Source: Candidatus Gastranaerophilales bacterium (GTDB lineage: Bacteria > Cyanobacteriota > Vampirovibrionia > Gastranaerophilales > Gastranaerophilaceae). From it: a stretch of 64,000 bases of DNA. The position numbers and the translations under genes were made by a program. The notes under the pieces are model-generated. The model was not told the DNA's origin. It saw nothing but the letters and a program-made list of their open reading frames with translations, and searched no databases. This document shows positions 36,552 through 45,156 of the stretch, one piece after another (position 1 is the stretch's first letter; every line of letters starts with the position of its first letter). Location of the stretch: the NCBI GenBank assembly GCA_944325525.1, contig CALVAK010000004.1, positions 62,001 through 126,000 of the forward strand. Reading direction: 5' to 3'.

Positions 36552-37940
36552 ATGAAAATTTTATATATAATTCCCAATTTTGATTCTTATGTACTTGCAC
36601 CGCCATTAGGTGTATTATATCTATCTTCTTATGCAAAAAAGTATGCAGGTGCTCAAGTAGTAATAGTAGAAGCACTTCGTGATAATTTATCAGATGAGCA
36701 AATAATAAATATTATTCTGAAAGAGAATCCGGATCTTATAGGTATTCACTGTCTTACCGCATTTTATAAACAGGCAGTTGAATTAAGCCGAAAGATAAAA
36801 TCTCTTGAAAAAAACTTTATTGTACATTTTGGAGGTGTTCATCCAACATTTATGCCATATACAACTCTAAAAGATTCAAATGCTGATTTTGTTGTATGCG
36901 GTGAAGGAGAAATTCCTATTGTAAAATTATTAAAAAATAATTTGAATCCAAAAGGGATACAAGGGGTTTATACAATAAAAGACTTAACGGATGATGATAC
37001 ATTAGTTGACGGTTCTCCTGTTTTAAAAGCTGAAACAGTTATGGATCTTGATACAATTCCTTTTCCGGACTGGGAGCTCTTACCTCCGGCTTCATACCCG
37101 CATTCGCCGCATGCTGTTATAGCAAGAGGAAATCCTATCGGCATTATTATGACATCAAGAGGCTGCCCTTCAAGATGCACCTTTTGTTCTTCTAATAACT
37201 TTTATAAAGGAATAAGACAACGCTCTATCGAAAATGTTATAGAAGAAGTCAAATATCAAATTAAACATCTTGGAATCAGAGAATTACAATTTACTGATGA
37301 TAATTTAACCCTTAAAAAAGATTATATTATAAAGCTTTGTAACTCATTAATGGAAAATAATATTAAAATAGCCTGGTCAACGCCAAATGGAGTAAGAGCT
37401 GATAAAGTTGATAAAGAAGTAATTGACCTTATGAAAAAATCAGGCTGTTATTTAATTGATTTCGGAATTGAATCTGCTAATAATCAAATTCTGAAAAATA
37501 TACGAAAAGGTGAAACTATTGAACAGATAGACTATGCTATAAATCTTGCCCATGAAGCAGGTATGGTTACCCAGGGGAATTTTATATTCGGTCTTCCAGG
37601 AGAAACTAAAGAAACGATTAAACAAACTATTGATTATGCTGTTAACAGTAAATTGGACAGAGCCGGTTTCTTTGCTTTAAGGCTCTTACCCGGTTCTGAT
37701 TTATCAAAGAAGTTAAAGGAAAAGTTCAGTTTAAATTTAGATAATTCTTTTATTTCAAAACCTGATTGGCTGCCTGAAAATTTGACAGAAGAATATATAT
37801 TAAGAACAATTCAAAAAGTATACTGGAAATTTTATTTCAGACCTAAACGCCTGTGGAACTTATTAAATGATATTCCTGTATCTCAAACAAAATATATTTT
37901 AAGATGTATGATAAATTATCACCTTTTTAAACTGTGGTAA
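36552..37940 (+). CDS. B12-binding-domain radical SAM enzyme (second)
   Basis: 462 residues. The cobalamin-binding-like domain (about 1-130; PPLGVLYLSSYAKKY, HFGGVHPTFMP, CGEGEIPIV) precedes the radical SAM core with C205/C209/C212 (SRGCPSRCTFC). DFGIESANNQILKNI and FIFGLPGETKETI are typical of the family. Similar in architecture to the protein at 27860-29299 but clearly diverged. It starts the plus-strand run that continues with the degenerate family B copy. Confidence 0.85.
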   Translation: MKILYIIPNFDSYVLAPPLGVLYLSSYAKKYAGAQVVIVEALRDNLSDEQIINIILKENPDLIGIHCLTAFYKQAVELSRKIKSLEKNFIVHFGGVHPTFMPYTTLKDSNADFVVCGEGEIPIVKLLKNNLNPKGIQGVYTIKDLTDDDTLVDGSPVLKAETVMDLDTIPFPDWELLPPASYPHSPHAVIARGNPIGIIMTSRGCPSRCTFCSSNNFYKGIRQRSIENVIEEVKYQIKHLGIRELQFTDDNLTLKKDYIIKLCNSLMENNIKIAWSTPNGVRADKVDKEVIDLMKKSGCYLIDFGIESANNQILKNIRKGETIEQIDYAINLAHEAGMVTQGNFIFGLPGETKETIKQTIDYAVNSKLDRAGFFALRLLPGSDLSKKLKEKFSLNLDNSFISKPDWLPENLTEEYILRTIQKVYWKFYFRPKRLWNLLNDIPVSQTKYILRCMINYHLFKLW

Positions 37941-38017
37941 TATATTTGAATATTTATTATTAATATTGTAAAATATGCATATTAAAAAGTTATTCTAAAA
38001 TAAAGGATTTATATAAT

Positions 38018-39070
38018 ATGTTGAACTTATTTTCTAAAATAAAAGAAAATTTTTCAGGGAAAAAAGATAATAAAAAATGTTTTTGCTATATGCCCTTAAT
38101 CCATGCATTTATTTCAGAAGAAAATAATGTATATACATGTCCAGAATGTATGGTAAAAAATTCGCTTTTAATAAATTTAGGCAACTTACAAGAAGAAAAT
38201 TTTAATAAAATATGGAATGGTTCTTTTGCAAAACAATTTAGAACTAACGCAAAACATAAAATACATTCATATTGTCTTTTATTTCCATGTGCAAACAAAT
38301 CAAATTTTCATATGCAGGTTCTTTATGATTTTATGAAAAAAGGTCTTTATGATAAAAAATGCAAATTTCCTCAAATAGTAACATTCGGAAATGATGTAAA
38401 AAGTTTATATAACTGTGTTATGTCTGATGAAGAACAGTCTGAGTATGATACAGAAATAAAAGAAAAATACTTTGAAGCATTAAAAGAAGCAAAATATGTC
38501 GTATTTTGCAGTAAAACTGATCCCTTTTCAAGTAAAAAAACTTCTTCTCTTATAAAAGAGATAGCTGAAAAATTTCCTCAAATAAAATTTAACTTTGTAT
38601 CTAACGGTATTTTATTCAATAAAGAAATTTGTGATAGTTTAGGGATTACAGACAGAATAGAAAATGTACTTATTTTTATTAATGCAGCAAATAAAGAAAC
38701 CTATGATAAATATGTACATAACGGAAATTATGATGAATTAATAAAGAATCTAACCTGGCTTAAAGAATTAAAAGATACAAATAAATTATCCAACTTGTTT
38801 TTTGCTTATGTTATAGATTCAAACAATGTAAATTATATGACGGATTTTATTGCCTTCACTAAAAAATATGATACATATGCTTTATTTTGGCCAAAGATGA
38901 ATTTTGATAATAATAAAATAAATTTTTATAATATTACTGAAGAATGTATAGCAAATCCTGCAAACAAAATGTATCCTGAGTTTATAAATACATTAAATGA
39001 TTCTAAAATGAATGATGAATGTGCTTATATAGCATACGGAATTAATATACTTCGAGATAAGATAATATAA
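38018..39070 (+). CDS. Family B radical SAM-like protein with lost cluster cysteines (copy B2)
   Basis: 350 residues, collinear with the other family B proteins. The N-terminal SPASM-like module is kept: C21/C23, C41/C44, LGNLQEENFNKIWNG and C86/C91. The CX3CX2C motif reads S129..C133..S136 (SLYNCVMS), with TGT to AGT and TGT to TCT changes. The GE motif found in all other copies (xxGExF) reads KTDPF. The protein therefore cannot hold the SAM-binding cluster in the normal way. The reading frame is otherwise open and the fold landmarks (FVSNGIL, AANKETYDKYVHNG) persist. It is likely a non-catalytic partner rather than a decayed gene. Confidence 0.8.
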   Translation: MLNLFSKIKENFSGKKDNKKCFCYMPLIHAFISEENNVYTCPECMVKNSLLINLGNLQEENFNKIWNGSFAKQFRTNAKHKIHSYCLLFPCANKSNFHMQVLYDFMKKGLYDKKCKFPQIVTFGNDVKSLYNCVMSDEEQSEYDTEIKEKYFEALKEAKYVVFCSKTDPFSSKKTSSLIKEIAEKFPQIKFNFVSNGILFNKEICDSLGITDRIENVLIFINAANKETYDKYVHNGNYDELIKNLTWLKELKDTNKLSNLFFAYVIDSNNVNYMTDFIAFTKKYDTYALFWPKMNFDNNKINFYNITEECIANPANKMYPEFINTLNDSKMNDECAYIAYGINILRDKII

Positions 39071-39087
39071 AGTTATAATTAAAATAA

Positions 39088-39936
39088 TTATTTAGCTTCA
39101 TTAATAATCTTAATTAACTCATATAATTGTATAGTAGAAAGATCTTTAATATTTTCAAGTAAATTAATATCATAATTATAAAAAGTATCATATAAAAGCT
39201 TATGAAGTTTATTTAAATGATGTTCTTTTGAAAAAGTCAAAATTTCCGAAATTCCTTTTACATGGTGATACGCAAGAAAAGGTGTTAGAGAAAACAATCT
39301 ATCTGATTTTCTGTGTATATATGTAACAAAATCAGCAGCATAGAAAATTTGTGCTTGATACATTATTTTTACGAAAAATGGAGGATCCTGATACCTTAAA
39401 TAAGAAGGGAAAAAAATATTATTCTCTTTCATTAAATCTGTGTCATACATAAAACACCAGTACCACCAGGGAAACTGATAATCTAGATATTTTATTTTTT
39501 TATTACAAAAATATTCATCAATATTTCCAAAATTAAAATACGGTTCTTCGAGTCTTTCTTTATTTAATATAAGATGTTTTCCGCCTGCAATTTTAACTTT
39601 TTCTTCTGTTTTTATATTATATAATTTTTCAAGTATATCGATATCCGGATAATAATCATCGGAATCAAGAAACATTATATTTTTACCTGAAGATTCAATA
39701 ATACCATTATTTCTTGCAATACCTGATCCTTGATGTTCTATATTTATTAACTTTACTCTGTTATCTTGTTTTTGTATATTTTTTACCAGATTAATATTTT
39801 CAAGATTTTCAGAACCATCATTTATACATATAATTTCTATATCATTTAATGTTTGATTTAATGCTGAAGTCAAAGCTTTTATTAAAAAATCATTATTTTG
39901 ATTATAAAAAGGAATTATTACACTTACTTTCACCAT
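39088..39936 (-). CDS. GT2 family glycosyltransferase
   Basis: 282 residues. VSVIIPFYNQ at the start, IICINDGSEN and the FLDSDDYY DxD-type metal motif identify a GT-A glycosyltransferase. LRYQDPPFFVKIMYQA resembles the catalytic acid region of LPS and teichoic acid transferases. The acceptor is unknown. The ATG at 39936 has no ribosome site and follows a TAAAAT box by 7 bases. Confidence 0.88.
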   Translation of the reverse strand: MVKVSVIIPFYNQNNDFLIKALTSALNQTLNDIEIICINDGSENLENINLVKNIQKQDNRVKLINIEHQGSGIARNNGIIESSGKNIMFLDSDDYYPDIDILEKLYNIKTEEKVKIAGGKHLILNKERLEEPYFNFGNIDEYFCNKKIKYLDYQFPWWYWCFMYDTDLMKENNIFFPSYLRYQDPPFFVKIMYQAQIFYAADFVTYIHRKSDRLFSLTPFLAYHHVKGISEILTFSKEHHLNKLHKLLYDTFYNYDINLLENIKDLSTIQLYELIKIINEAK

Positions 39937-39943
39937 AAAGTGT

Positions 39944-39949
39944 ATTTTA
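39944..39949 (-). promoter_or_regulatory. -10 box (TAAAAT, TGA-extended) directly before the GT2 gene
   Basis: Minus-strand TGATAAAAT, then 7 bases, then ATG. Predicted transcription start is at or next to the start codon. Confidence 0.5.
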
Positions 39950-40002
39950 TCATAAATATTATGATATTATATAAATGTTAATAATATAAAAAGCAGACAA
40001 AA

Positions 40003-41100
40003 ATGAGCAGCAAAGTTTTTTGTAAAAATCCATGGAACTGTTTTGAATTAAATAACGACGGAAGATGTTTTTTTTGCAATCCATGTTTTTCAAATTTTAA
40101 CTCTATAGGAAATATTTTTGAACAAAATATAGATGAAATATGGAACGGAGAAAAAGCTCAAAAATTCAGACAAGATATCTTGGATAAAAAATATACTTAT
40201 TGTAATTATGACGTATGTAACGGAAACAAAACAGATATTCCGGAATATTCTGGAACCATCGCCCCATACCCTGAATATATAAATCTTGGCTATGATTATT
40301 CTTGTGCACAAAGATGTATTATTTGCAGAGACGAATATAAAATGATGCCGCAGGAGGAAATTACAAAATGGGAATCTCGCATTGATTCACATATAATACC
40401 AATAACGTCAAAAGCAAAATATATGTTTATAAATTGCCGGGGAGAATTCTTTGACAGCAAGCATACACAAAAAATGGCAGCCGCAATAATTAATAATAAT
40501 CCCGGAATTAAAATTGATTTTATTTCAAACGGAATAAAATGTAATGAAGAAAATCTTAAAAAGCATAACCTTCTGGATAGGTTATTTAAAGTCCATATAT
40601 CTTTGCATGCAGCAAGTAGAAAAACTTATAAAAAAATTTTTAGAGTTGATAAATTTAATGAAGTTATGAAAAATGTCAGATACATTAGCTCACTTAAAAA
40701 AAGCGGAAAAATTGATACTTTTGAGATAATGTTTGTAATAGTTGATGAAAATTATAAAGATATGCCGGCTTTTGTGAAATTAGCAGAAGAGCTTGATGCT
40801 AAAGCTTGTTTTTCAGCTTGCATTGGTGGATATGCCAAATATATTATGAACAGGGAAGATTATGCTGTGTTCTATCAAAATCACCACAATTACAACCATT
40901 TTGTAAGGATGCTTAAAAATCCTATTTTTAATTCTTCACACTGTTTTCTTCCTAATTACTTGAGAGAATTAAAACCTGTAAGCCATATTCATTCCTTAAA
41001 GAATAAAATAAAATTTTTTGCAAGAACAATACTAAAAATGAATCTTGAACAAACAAAACAGGATATTGATATATTCGCTCACGATACATACAAAGATTAG
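40003..41100 (+). CDS. Family B radical SAM protein (copy B3)
   Basis: 365 residues. The SPASM-like N-terminal module has C7, C22/C25, C28, IGNIFEQNIDEIWNGEKAQ and C67/C72. The radical SAM cluster is C101/C105/C108 (SCAQRCIICRDE), then CRGEFFDSKHTQK. Shared blocks include FISNGI and SLHAASRKTYKK. The C-terminal tail is slightly longer than in other copies. Followed after 8 bases by a family A gene on the same strand, so a B-A pair is cotranscribed. Confidence 0.8.
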   Translation: MSSKVFCKNPWNCFELNNDGRCFFCNPCFSNFNSIGNIFEQNIDEIWNGEKAQKFRQDILDKKYTYCNYDVCNGNKTDIPEYSGTIAPYPEYINLGYDYSCAQRCIICRDEYKMMPQEEITKWESRIDSHIIPITSKAKYMFINCRGEFFDSKHTQKMAAAIINNNPGIKIDFISNGIKCNEENLKKHNLLDRLFKVHISLHAASRKTYKKIFRVDKFNEVMKNVRYISSLKKSGKIDTFEIMFVIVDENYKDMPAFVKLAEELDAKACFSACIGGYAKYIMNREDYAVFYQNHHNYNHFVRMLKNPIFNSSHCFLPNYLRELKPVSHIHSLKNKIKFFARTILKMNLEQTKQDIDIFAHDTYKD

Positions 41101-41108
41101 GATAAAAA

Positions 41109-42068
41109 ATGGAGTATAAAAGCTGTAATCTATTAGAACACGGTATTTGTTTTTATGAAACAAAGTTGTGTTCTTGCTGCTATACTCCTCAAGGAAAATC
41201 ACAATCCACTCCCTTTTTTTATCCTTTATACAACGGAGAAAAAGTAAGTACGGATTTGTTGTTTTCTAAAATTAACAGATATAGAGAATACTCAAAAAAT
41301 AATAAATATTTATATCCGTGTAAAGATTGCTATAAACTTGAAAACAGAAATTGGAGTGAAGAAAACTATATAGATCAGGTATATATAACCCATTTTAAAA
41401 ATTGTAATGCAGACTGTATATATTGTATTACAGAAGCGACAGCTGAAGATAAAAAGAAAAAAACATACAACATCATGCCCGTCTTAAATGATTTAAGAGA
41501 TAAAGGTATACTAAAAGAAGGATGTGAATTTCATATAGGAGGCGGCGAATTTTCTATTTACAGGGAGTGCAATGACATAATTAATACTTATATATTATCA
41601 GGATTCACAGAAATCTGTGCGATTGCAACAAATGGAATAGCATATTCAGAAGCAATATTTAATGCAATGAATCATAATAGAGCTGTTATTATAATTTCTT
41701 TAGACTGCGGCTCAGAAAGAATGTATAAAAAAATCAAACGTGTTAACGCTTTTAATTCTGTTATAAACAATCTTAGAAAGTATACGAAAACAAAAACATG
41801 CCGACAAAATACTTTCCTTAAATATATTATTCTGCCCGGGATAAATAATAATAGAAAAGAGTTTGAAAAATTTCTTAATATAGCAGAAAATTTCGGAATA
41901 CAAGGAATAAAAATAGATATTGATGGTAAGTACTGCAGCAGAAAAAACTACATACTTGATAAAAAAGATTGGAATTATTCAGCCAATATAATAGATTATG
42001 CAAAAAACAGAGGTTTTGAAGTTGAAACATTCAGCTTTTACAACCAGTGTTTAGCTGCAAAATGTTAA
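41109..42068 (+). CDS. Family A radical SAM protein (copy A4)
   Basis: 319 residues. N-terminal cysteines are C6, C14, C21/C23/C24 and C71/C74 (YPCKDC). The SAM cluster is C99/C103/C106 (NCNADCIYC), with IGGGEFSIYRE as the GGE motif. SLDCGSERMYKKIKRVN and LKYIILPGINNNRKE are family landmarks. It lies 8 bases after B3, so the two are probably translated from one message. The stop is 3 bases from that of the convergent A5. Confidence 0.8.
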   Translation: MEYKSCNLLEHGICFYETKLCSCCYTPQGKSQSTPFFYPLYNGEKVSTDLLFSKINRYREYSKNNKYLYPCKDCYKLENRNWSEENYIDQVYITHFKNCNADCIYCITEATAEDKKKKTYNIMPVLNDLRDKGILKEGCEFHIGGGEFSIYRECNDIINTYILSGFTEICAIATNGIAYSEAIFNAMNHNRAVIIISLDCGSERMYKKIKRVNAFNSVINNLRKYTKTKTCRQNTFLKYIILPGINNNRKEFEKFLNIAENFGIQGIKIDIDGKYCSRKNYILDKKDWNYSANIIDYAKNRGFEVETFSFYNQCLAAKC

Positions 42069-42071
42069 TTT

Positions 42072-43067
42072 TTACTTAACAGAATAACCCCTTTTTAAAA
42101 CACTTTCTGTATATGGAGGAATTCCTATATCCATATTGTGTTCTCTGCATATTTTTTTGGCATAATTTACTATATCATAATAATGTTTAGGTATTTTAAA
42201 TGAATTATCTATTATATCTCTGTAATCTATATCTATAACTATTATTTTTATATTAATTTCTATCATTTTATCCAGGAATAATTTAAATTCTTCAATGTTA
42301 TCGTTATAGTCGTGAACAATAATATATTTGACAATAATAGAATCATTTCCGGCAGCATTAATATAACGTTTCAGATTTTCAATTGATTTATCATATTTAT
42401 CAACCTGTTTTATCTTGAAATAAGTTTCTTTGCACCCTGAATCAAGAGCAGTACATACTTCTCCTTTTTTCATTCTCAATAAATTTTCAATAACCGGCAT
42501 ATAAACAATATTGTTTGTAGGAATATAAATTGTTCCGACACCTCTAGTTAAAAAAGTTTTTATAATTTCTTCATGATTTTTTAAACACGATATATTTCCG
42601 CCCTGAAAATCTATATATAAATTTTCTGTATCAATTAAATTATTATCATAAAGTTCATTTATAAATTTTAAAACATCAAATAAAACCGGTTTGTTTTCAT
42701 CTTCTTTTATTTTTTCTAAAGTTCTGTTTCCCTGGGTACAATATATACAGGCACAATTACACTGTGTATAATGATTTAATGTTATTTTTTTTATTCTGAA
42801 ATCATTTACTTTTTCATATATTTTTAGATGCACACAATCTTTGCATTCATATGGTATATCACCTTTTTGCAGCATTTTTATATATTTTTTTTTAGTTTTT
42901 ACAAAATCCATTATTGATTCTTTTTGTGAAAGATTTTTTACAAAAGCCGGTCCTACATTTGCACTACAACATGGTTCAAGAGCTTTTCGACAAGAAAAAT
43001 GAAGATGATTATTCATTAATTCACACATATATGCTTTTTTGTTATTAAAAAAACTATAAAATTTCAT
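42072..43067 (-). CDS. Family A radical SAM protein with GGN motif (copy A5)
   Basis: 331 residues. N-terminal cysteines are C15, C26, C33/C34 and C75/C78 (IPYECKDC); the SAM cluster is C103/C107/C110 (QCNCACIYC). The GGE motif reads FQGGNISCL, with Asn replacing the Glu that contacts the SAM amino group. The divergent neighbour A6 has the same change, so these two form a subgroup. Family landmarks ALDSGCKETYFKIKQVD and VKYIIVHDYNDN are kept. Confidence 0.78.
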   Translation of the reverse strand: MKFYSFFNNKKAYMCELMNNHLHFSCRKALEPCCSANVGPAFVKNLSQKESIMDFVKTKKKYIKMLQKGDIPYECKDCVHLKIYEKVNDFRIKKITLNHYTQCNCACIYCTQGNRTLEKIKEDENKPVLFDVLKFINELYDNNLIDTENLYIDFQGGNISCLKNHEEIIKTFLTRGVGTIYIPTNNIVYMPVIENLLRMKKGEVCTALDSGCKETYFKIKQVDKYDKSIENLKRYINAAGNDSIIVKYIIVHDYNDNIEEFKLFLDKMIEINIKIIVIDIDYRDIIDNSFKIPKHYYDIVNYAKKICREHNMDIGIPPYTESVLKRGYSVK

Positions 43068-43084
43068 ATTTTTCTTTCTGTACC

Positions 43085-43098
43085 CTATTATATAATAG
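43085..43098. promoter_or_regulatory. Palindromic divergent promoter element between A5 and A6
   Basis: CTATTATATAATAG is a perfect 14-base palindrome in the 54 bases between divergent genes. It contains TATAAT-like -10 boxes on both strands and could also be an operator. Confidence 0.4.
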
Positions 43099-43109
43099 CA
43101 GAAATTTAG

Positions 43110-43115
43110 TATAAT
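43110..43115 (+). promoter_or_regulatory. -10 box TATAAT directly before A6
   Basis: TATAAT, 6 bases (GATTGT), then the ATG at 43122. +1 is predicted to be the A of the start codon; there is no ribosome site. Confidence 0.5.
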
Positions 43116-43121
43116 GATTGT

Positions 43122-44114
43122 ATGAAGAAAAGATATTATTGTAAAAGATTAAATGAAACATTAAACTTTGATGCATTAAAAGTTTTTTATTGTTGTGCAA
43201 CGAGAACAGGTCCTTCTATTGATATTCCTAAACCGGATAAAATCAAGGACATAATAACAAAAAGAAATAAACTTATAAAAATGCTTGATAAAGGAATTAT
43301 TCCGGAAGAATGTGAAGGATGTTTCGACCTTAAAGAACAAGAAAATCCTAAACCAATTTTAATAAGTTCATTTTCAAAGCCGCCAAAAGCAAATTTAATT
43401 ATAGTAAAACATTTCAAACAATGTGATTGCAGCTGTATTTATTGCTGCGAACAATATCTTTCCGGCAGAAAAATTGTCTTAAAATCAAAAAAAAGCGATT
43501 ATTATGATCTTCTTCCTATAATCAAAGAATTATATAAACAAGACATTATTGATAAAAAAGAACTTGATGTTCATTTTCAGGGCGGAAATGTTTCTGTTCT
43601 TGATGAGTTTGAAGATCTTGTCCATATTTTTATTAAAAATGGAGTTAAGCGAATTGAAATAGCAACAAACGGAATAAAATATCTTCCAATTGTAGAAGAA
43701 ATCTGCAAACAAACTTTCGTGGATATTAATATTTCAATTGACTGCGGAACAAAAGAAACTTTTAAAAAGATAAAAACGGTTGATAAATTTGATGATGTTA
43801 CAGAAAATTTAAGAAAATACGTTAAACTACCTATTCTTTTAAGGCTAAAATATATTCTTGTAAGAGGAGTTAACGATAATAAGGAAGAACTATTAAATTA
43901 TATTAACTTAATGAAAGACCTTGGTATTAAAAATTCAGAATTAATGATAGACCAGTGCGACAGTGAATTTATTCAGAATGGAGAATTTAAAATTCCTGAC
44001 TATTATTATGAATTATTTGATTTTTATCAAAAAGAATGTAAAAAAAATAATATTGAAGCAAATATCTGGGAATATATTAAAGAAATTTTAAATAAAGGCT
44101 CATTTTTTAAATAA
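43122..44114 (+). CDS. Family A radical SAM protein with GGN motif (copy A6)
   Basis: 330 residues. N-terminal cysteines are C7, C24/C25 and C64/C67 (IPEECEGC); the SAM cluster is C101/C105/C108 (QCDCSCIYC). FQGGNVSVLDEFE replaces GGE, as in A5. SIDCGTKETFKKIKTVD and LKYILVRGVNDNKEE are shared landmarks. The predicted message is leaderless. Its 3' end overlaps the convergent B4 by 15 bases. Confidence 0.78.
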   Translation: MKKRYYCKRLNETLNFDALKVFYCCATRTGPSIDIPKPDKIKDIITKRNKLIKMLDKGIIPEECEGCFDLKEQENPKPILISSFSKPPKANLIIVKHFKQCDCSCIYCCEQYLSGRKIVLKSKKSDYYDLLPIIKELYKQDIIDKKELDVHFQGGNVSVLDEFEDLVHIFIKNGVKRIEIATNGIKYLPIVEEICKQTFVDINISIDCGTKETFKKIKTVDKFDDVTENLRKYVKLPILLRLKYILVRGVNDNKEELLNYINLMKDLGIKNSELMIDQCDSEFIQNGEFKIPDYYYELFDFYQKECKKNNIEANIWEYIKEILNKGSFFK

Positions 44115-45116
44115 ATTTTTCAAAAAAAGAGGTTGTTTTGCTACAGGCTGCAATTTTAATAAATAATCATTAACACTACAGCAATTATCTTTAAATATTG
44201 GATCTTTTAATAATTTAACAAGTTTATTATATTCAGGATGTTGAGTCAGCGAGATGTCCAATTTTTTTCTTAATTCATCTGAATTTATTTGTTCATGATA
44301 ATTAATAAAAAAAGCTTTAGCATTCATTTTTTTTGCAAATTTAACGAAATCTTTCATTTCTTTATAATTATATGCCGTTACCACAAAATTCAATTGAAGA
44401 TTCTGCAATAATCCTTTATTTTTTAATTTGGATAAATATTTTACATTTTCTATAAGAACTTTAAAGTTACCGTTTTCAACCAGTTTATTATATGTTTTTT
44501 CTGTTACTGCATGCATAGAAATAGTTACAGTATACATTTTTTCTGTAAGATTTAATTTATCAATCATTTCTTTTGTAAAAAGAATTCCGTTTGAAATAAT
44601 TTTAAATTTAATATCTGGATTTATTTTTATAATTTTTTTAACTATTTCAATAGAATGTTTACTTGCAAATAACTCGCCGGCAGAGTTTAATTCAACAAAC
44701 TCCGCCTGTTTTAGAACAGGAAAAAATACTCTGTCAAAATTTTCTTCAATTCTTTTTTCTTTTTCCCTGTTATATTCTTCTTCTTCTTTATTTTTTTCAT
44801 TACGGCAGAATATACATCTTACATTACACCTTCTGTCATAACTGAATTCTATTTGTTTCGGATATTCACTTATAAGTTCCGGAACCATTTCATATTTATA
44901 AGGCTCACATACATCAAGATTACAATACTTATAACTGTTCTCAATGAACTGTTTTCTGAACTCTTTTGCCTTTTCTCCGTTCCATATTTCATCAAATGTA
45001 TTTTCAAAAATATTTCCGAAAGAATAGAAATTAGTCCAATAACAACAGCAACAATACACTTCACCTGTGTTTTGTACTTGAATACTATAAAATGGGTGCC
45101 TGCAAATCTTCTTCAT
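44100..45116 (-). CDS. Family B radical SAM protein (copy B4)
   Basis: 338 residues. The SPASM-like N-terminal module has C5, C22-C25 (four consecutive cysteines), SFGNIFENTFDEIWNGEKAK and C65/C70. The SAM cluster is C97/C101/C104 (RRCNVRCIFC), followed by SAGELFASKHS. SISMHAVTEKTYNKLVENG is shared with other copies. TATAGT lies 8 bases before the ATG without a ribosome site. The C-terminus overlaps A6 by 15 bases tail to tail. Confidence 0.8.
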   Translation of the reverse strand: MKKICRHPFYSIQVQNTGEVYCCCCYWTNFYSFGNIFENTFDEIWNGEKAKEFRKQFIENSYKYCNLDVCEPYKYEMVPELISEYPKQIEFSYDRRCNVRCIFCRNEKNKEEEEYNREKEKRIEENFDRVFFPVLKQAEFVELNSAGELFASKHSIEIVKKIIKINPDIKFKIISNGILFTKEMIDKLNLTEKMYTVTISMHAVTEKTYNKLVENGNFKVLIENVKYLSKLKNKGLLQNLQLNFVVTAYNYKEMKDFVKFAKKMNAKAFFINYHEQINSDELRKKLDISLTQHPEYNKLVKLLKDPIFKDNCCSVNDYLLKLQPVAKQPLFLKNLFKK

Positions 45117-45156
45117 AAATAGATACTATAACAATATTTGTATTAAAGCAAAATAT

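Noticed and set aside
44428-44841. Antisense frame of 137 codons within family B copy B4
   Set aside because: Shadow of a gene with clear motifs; similar shadows appear opposite the other family B copies because they share sequence.
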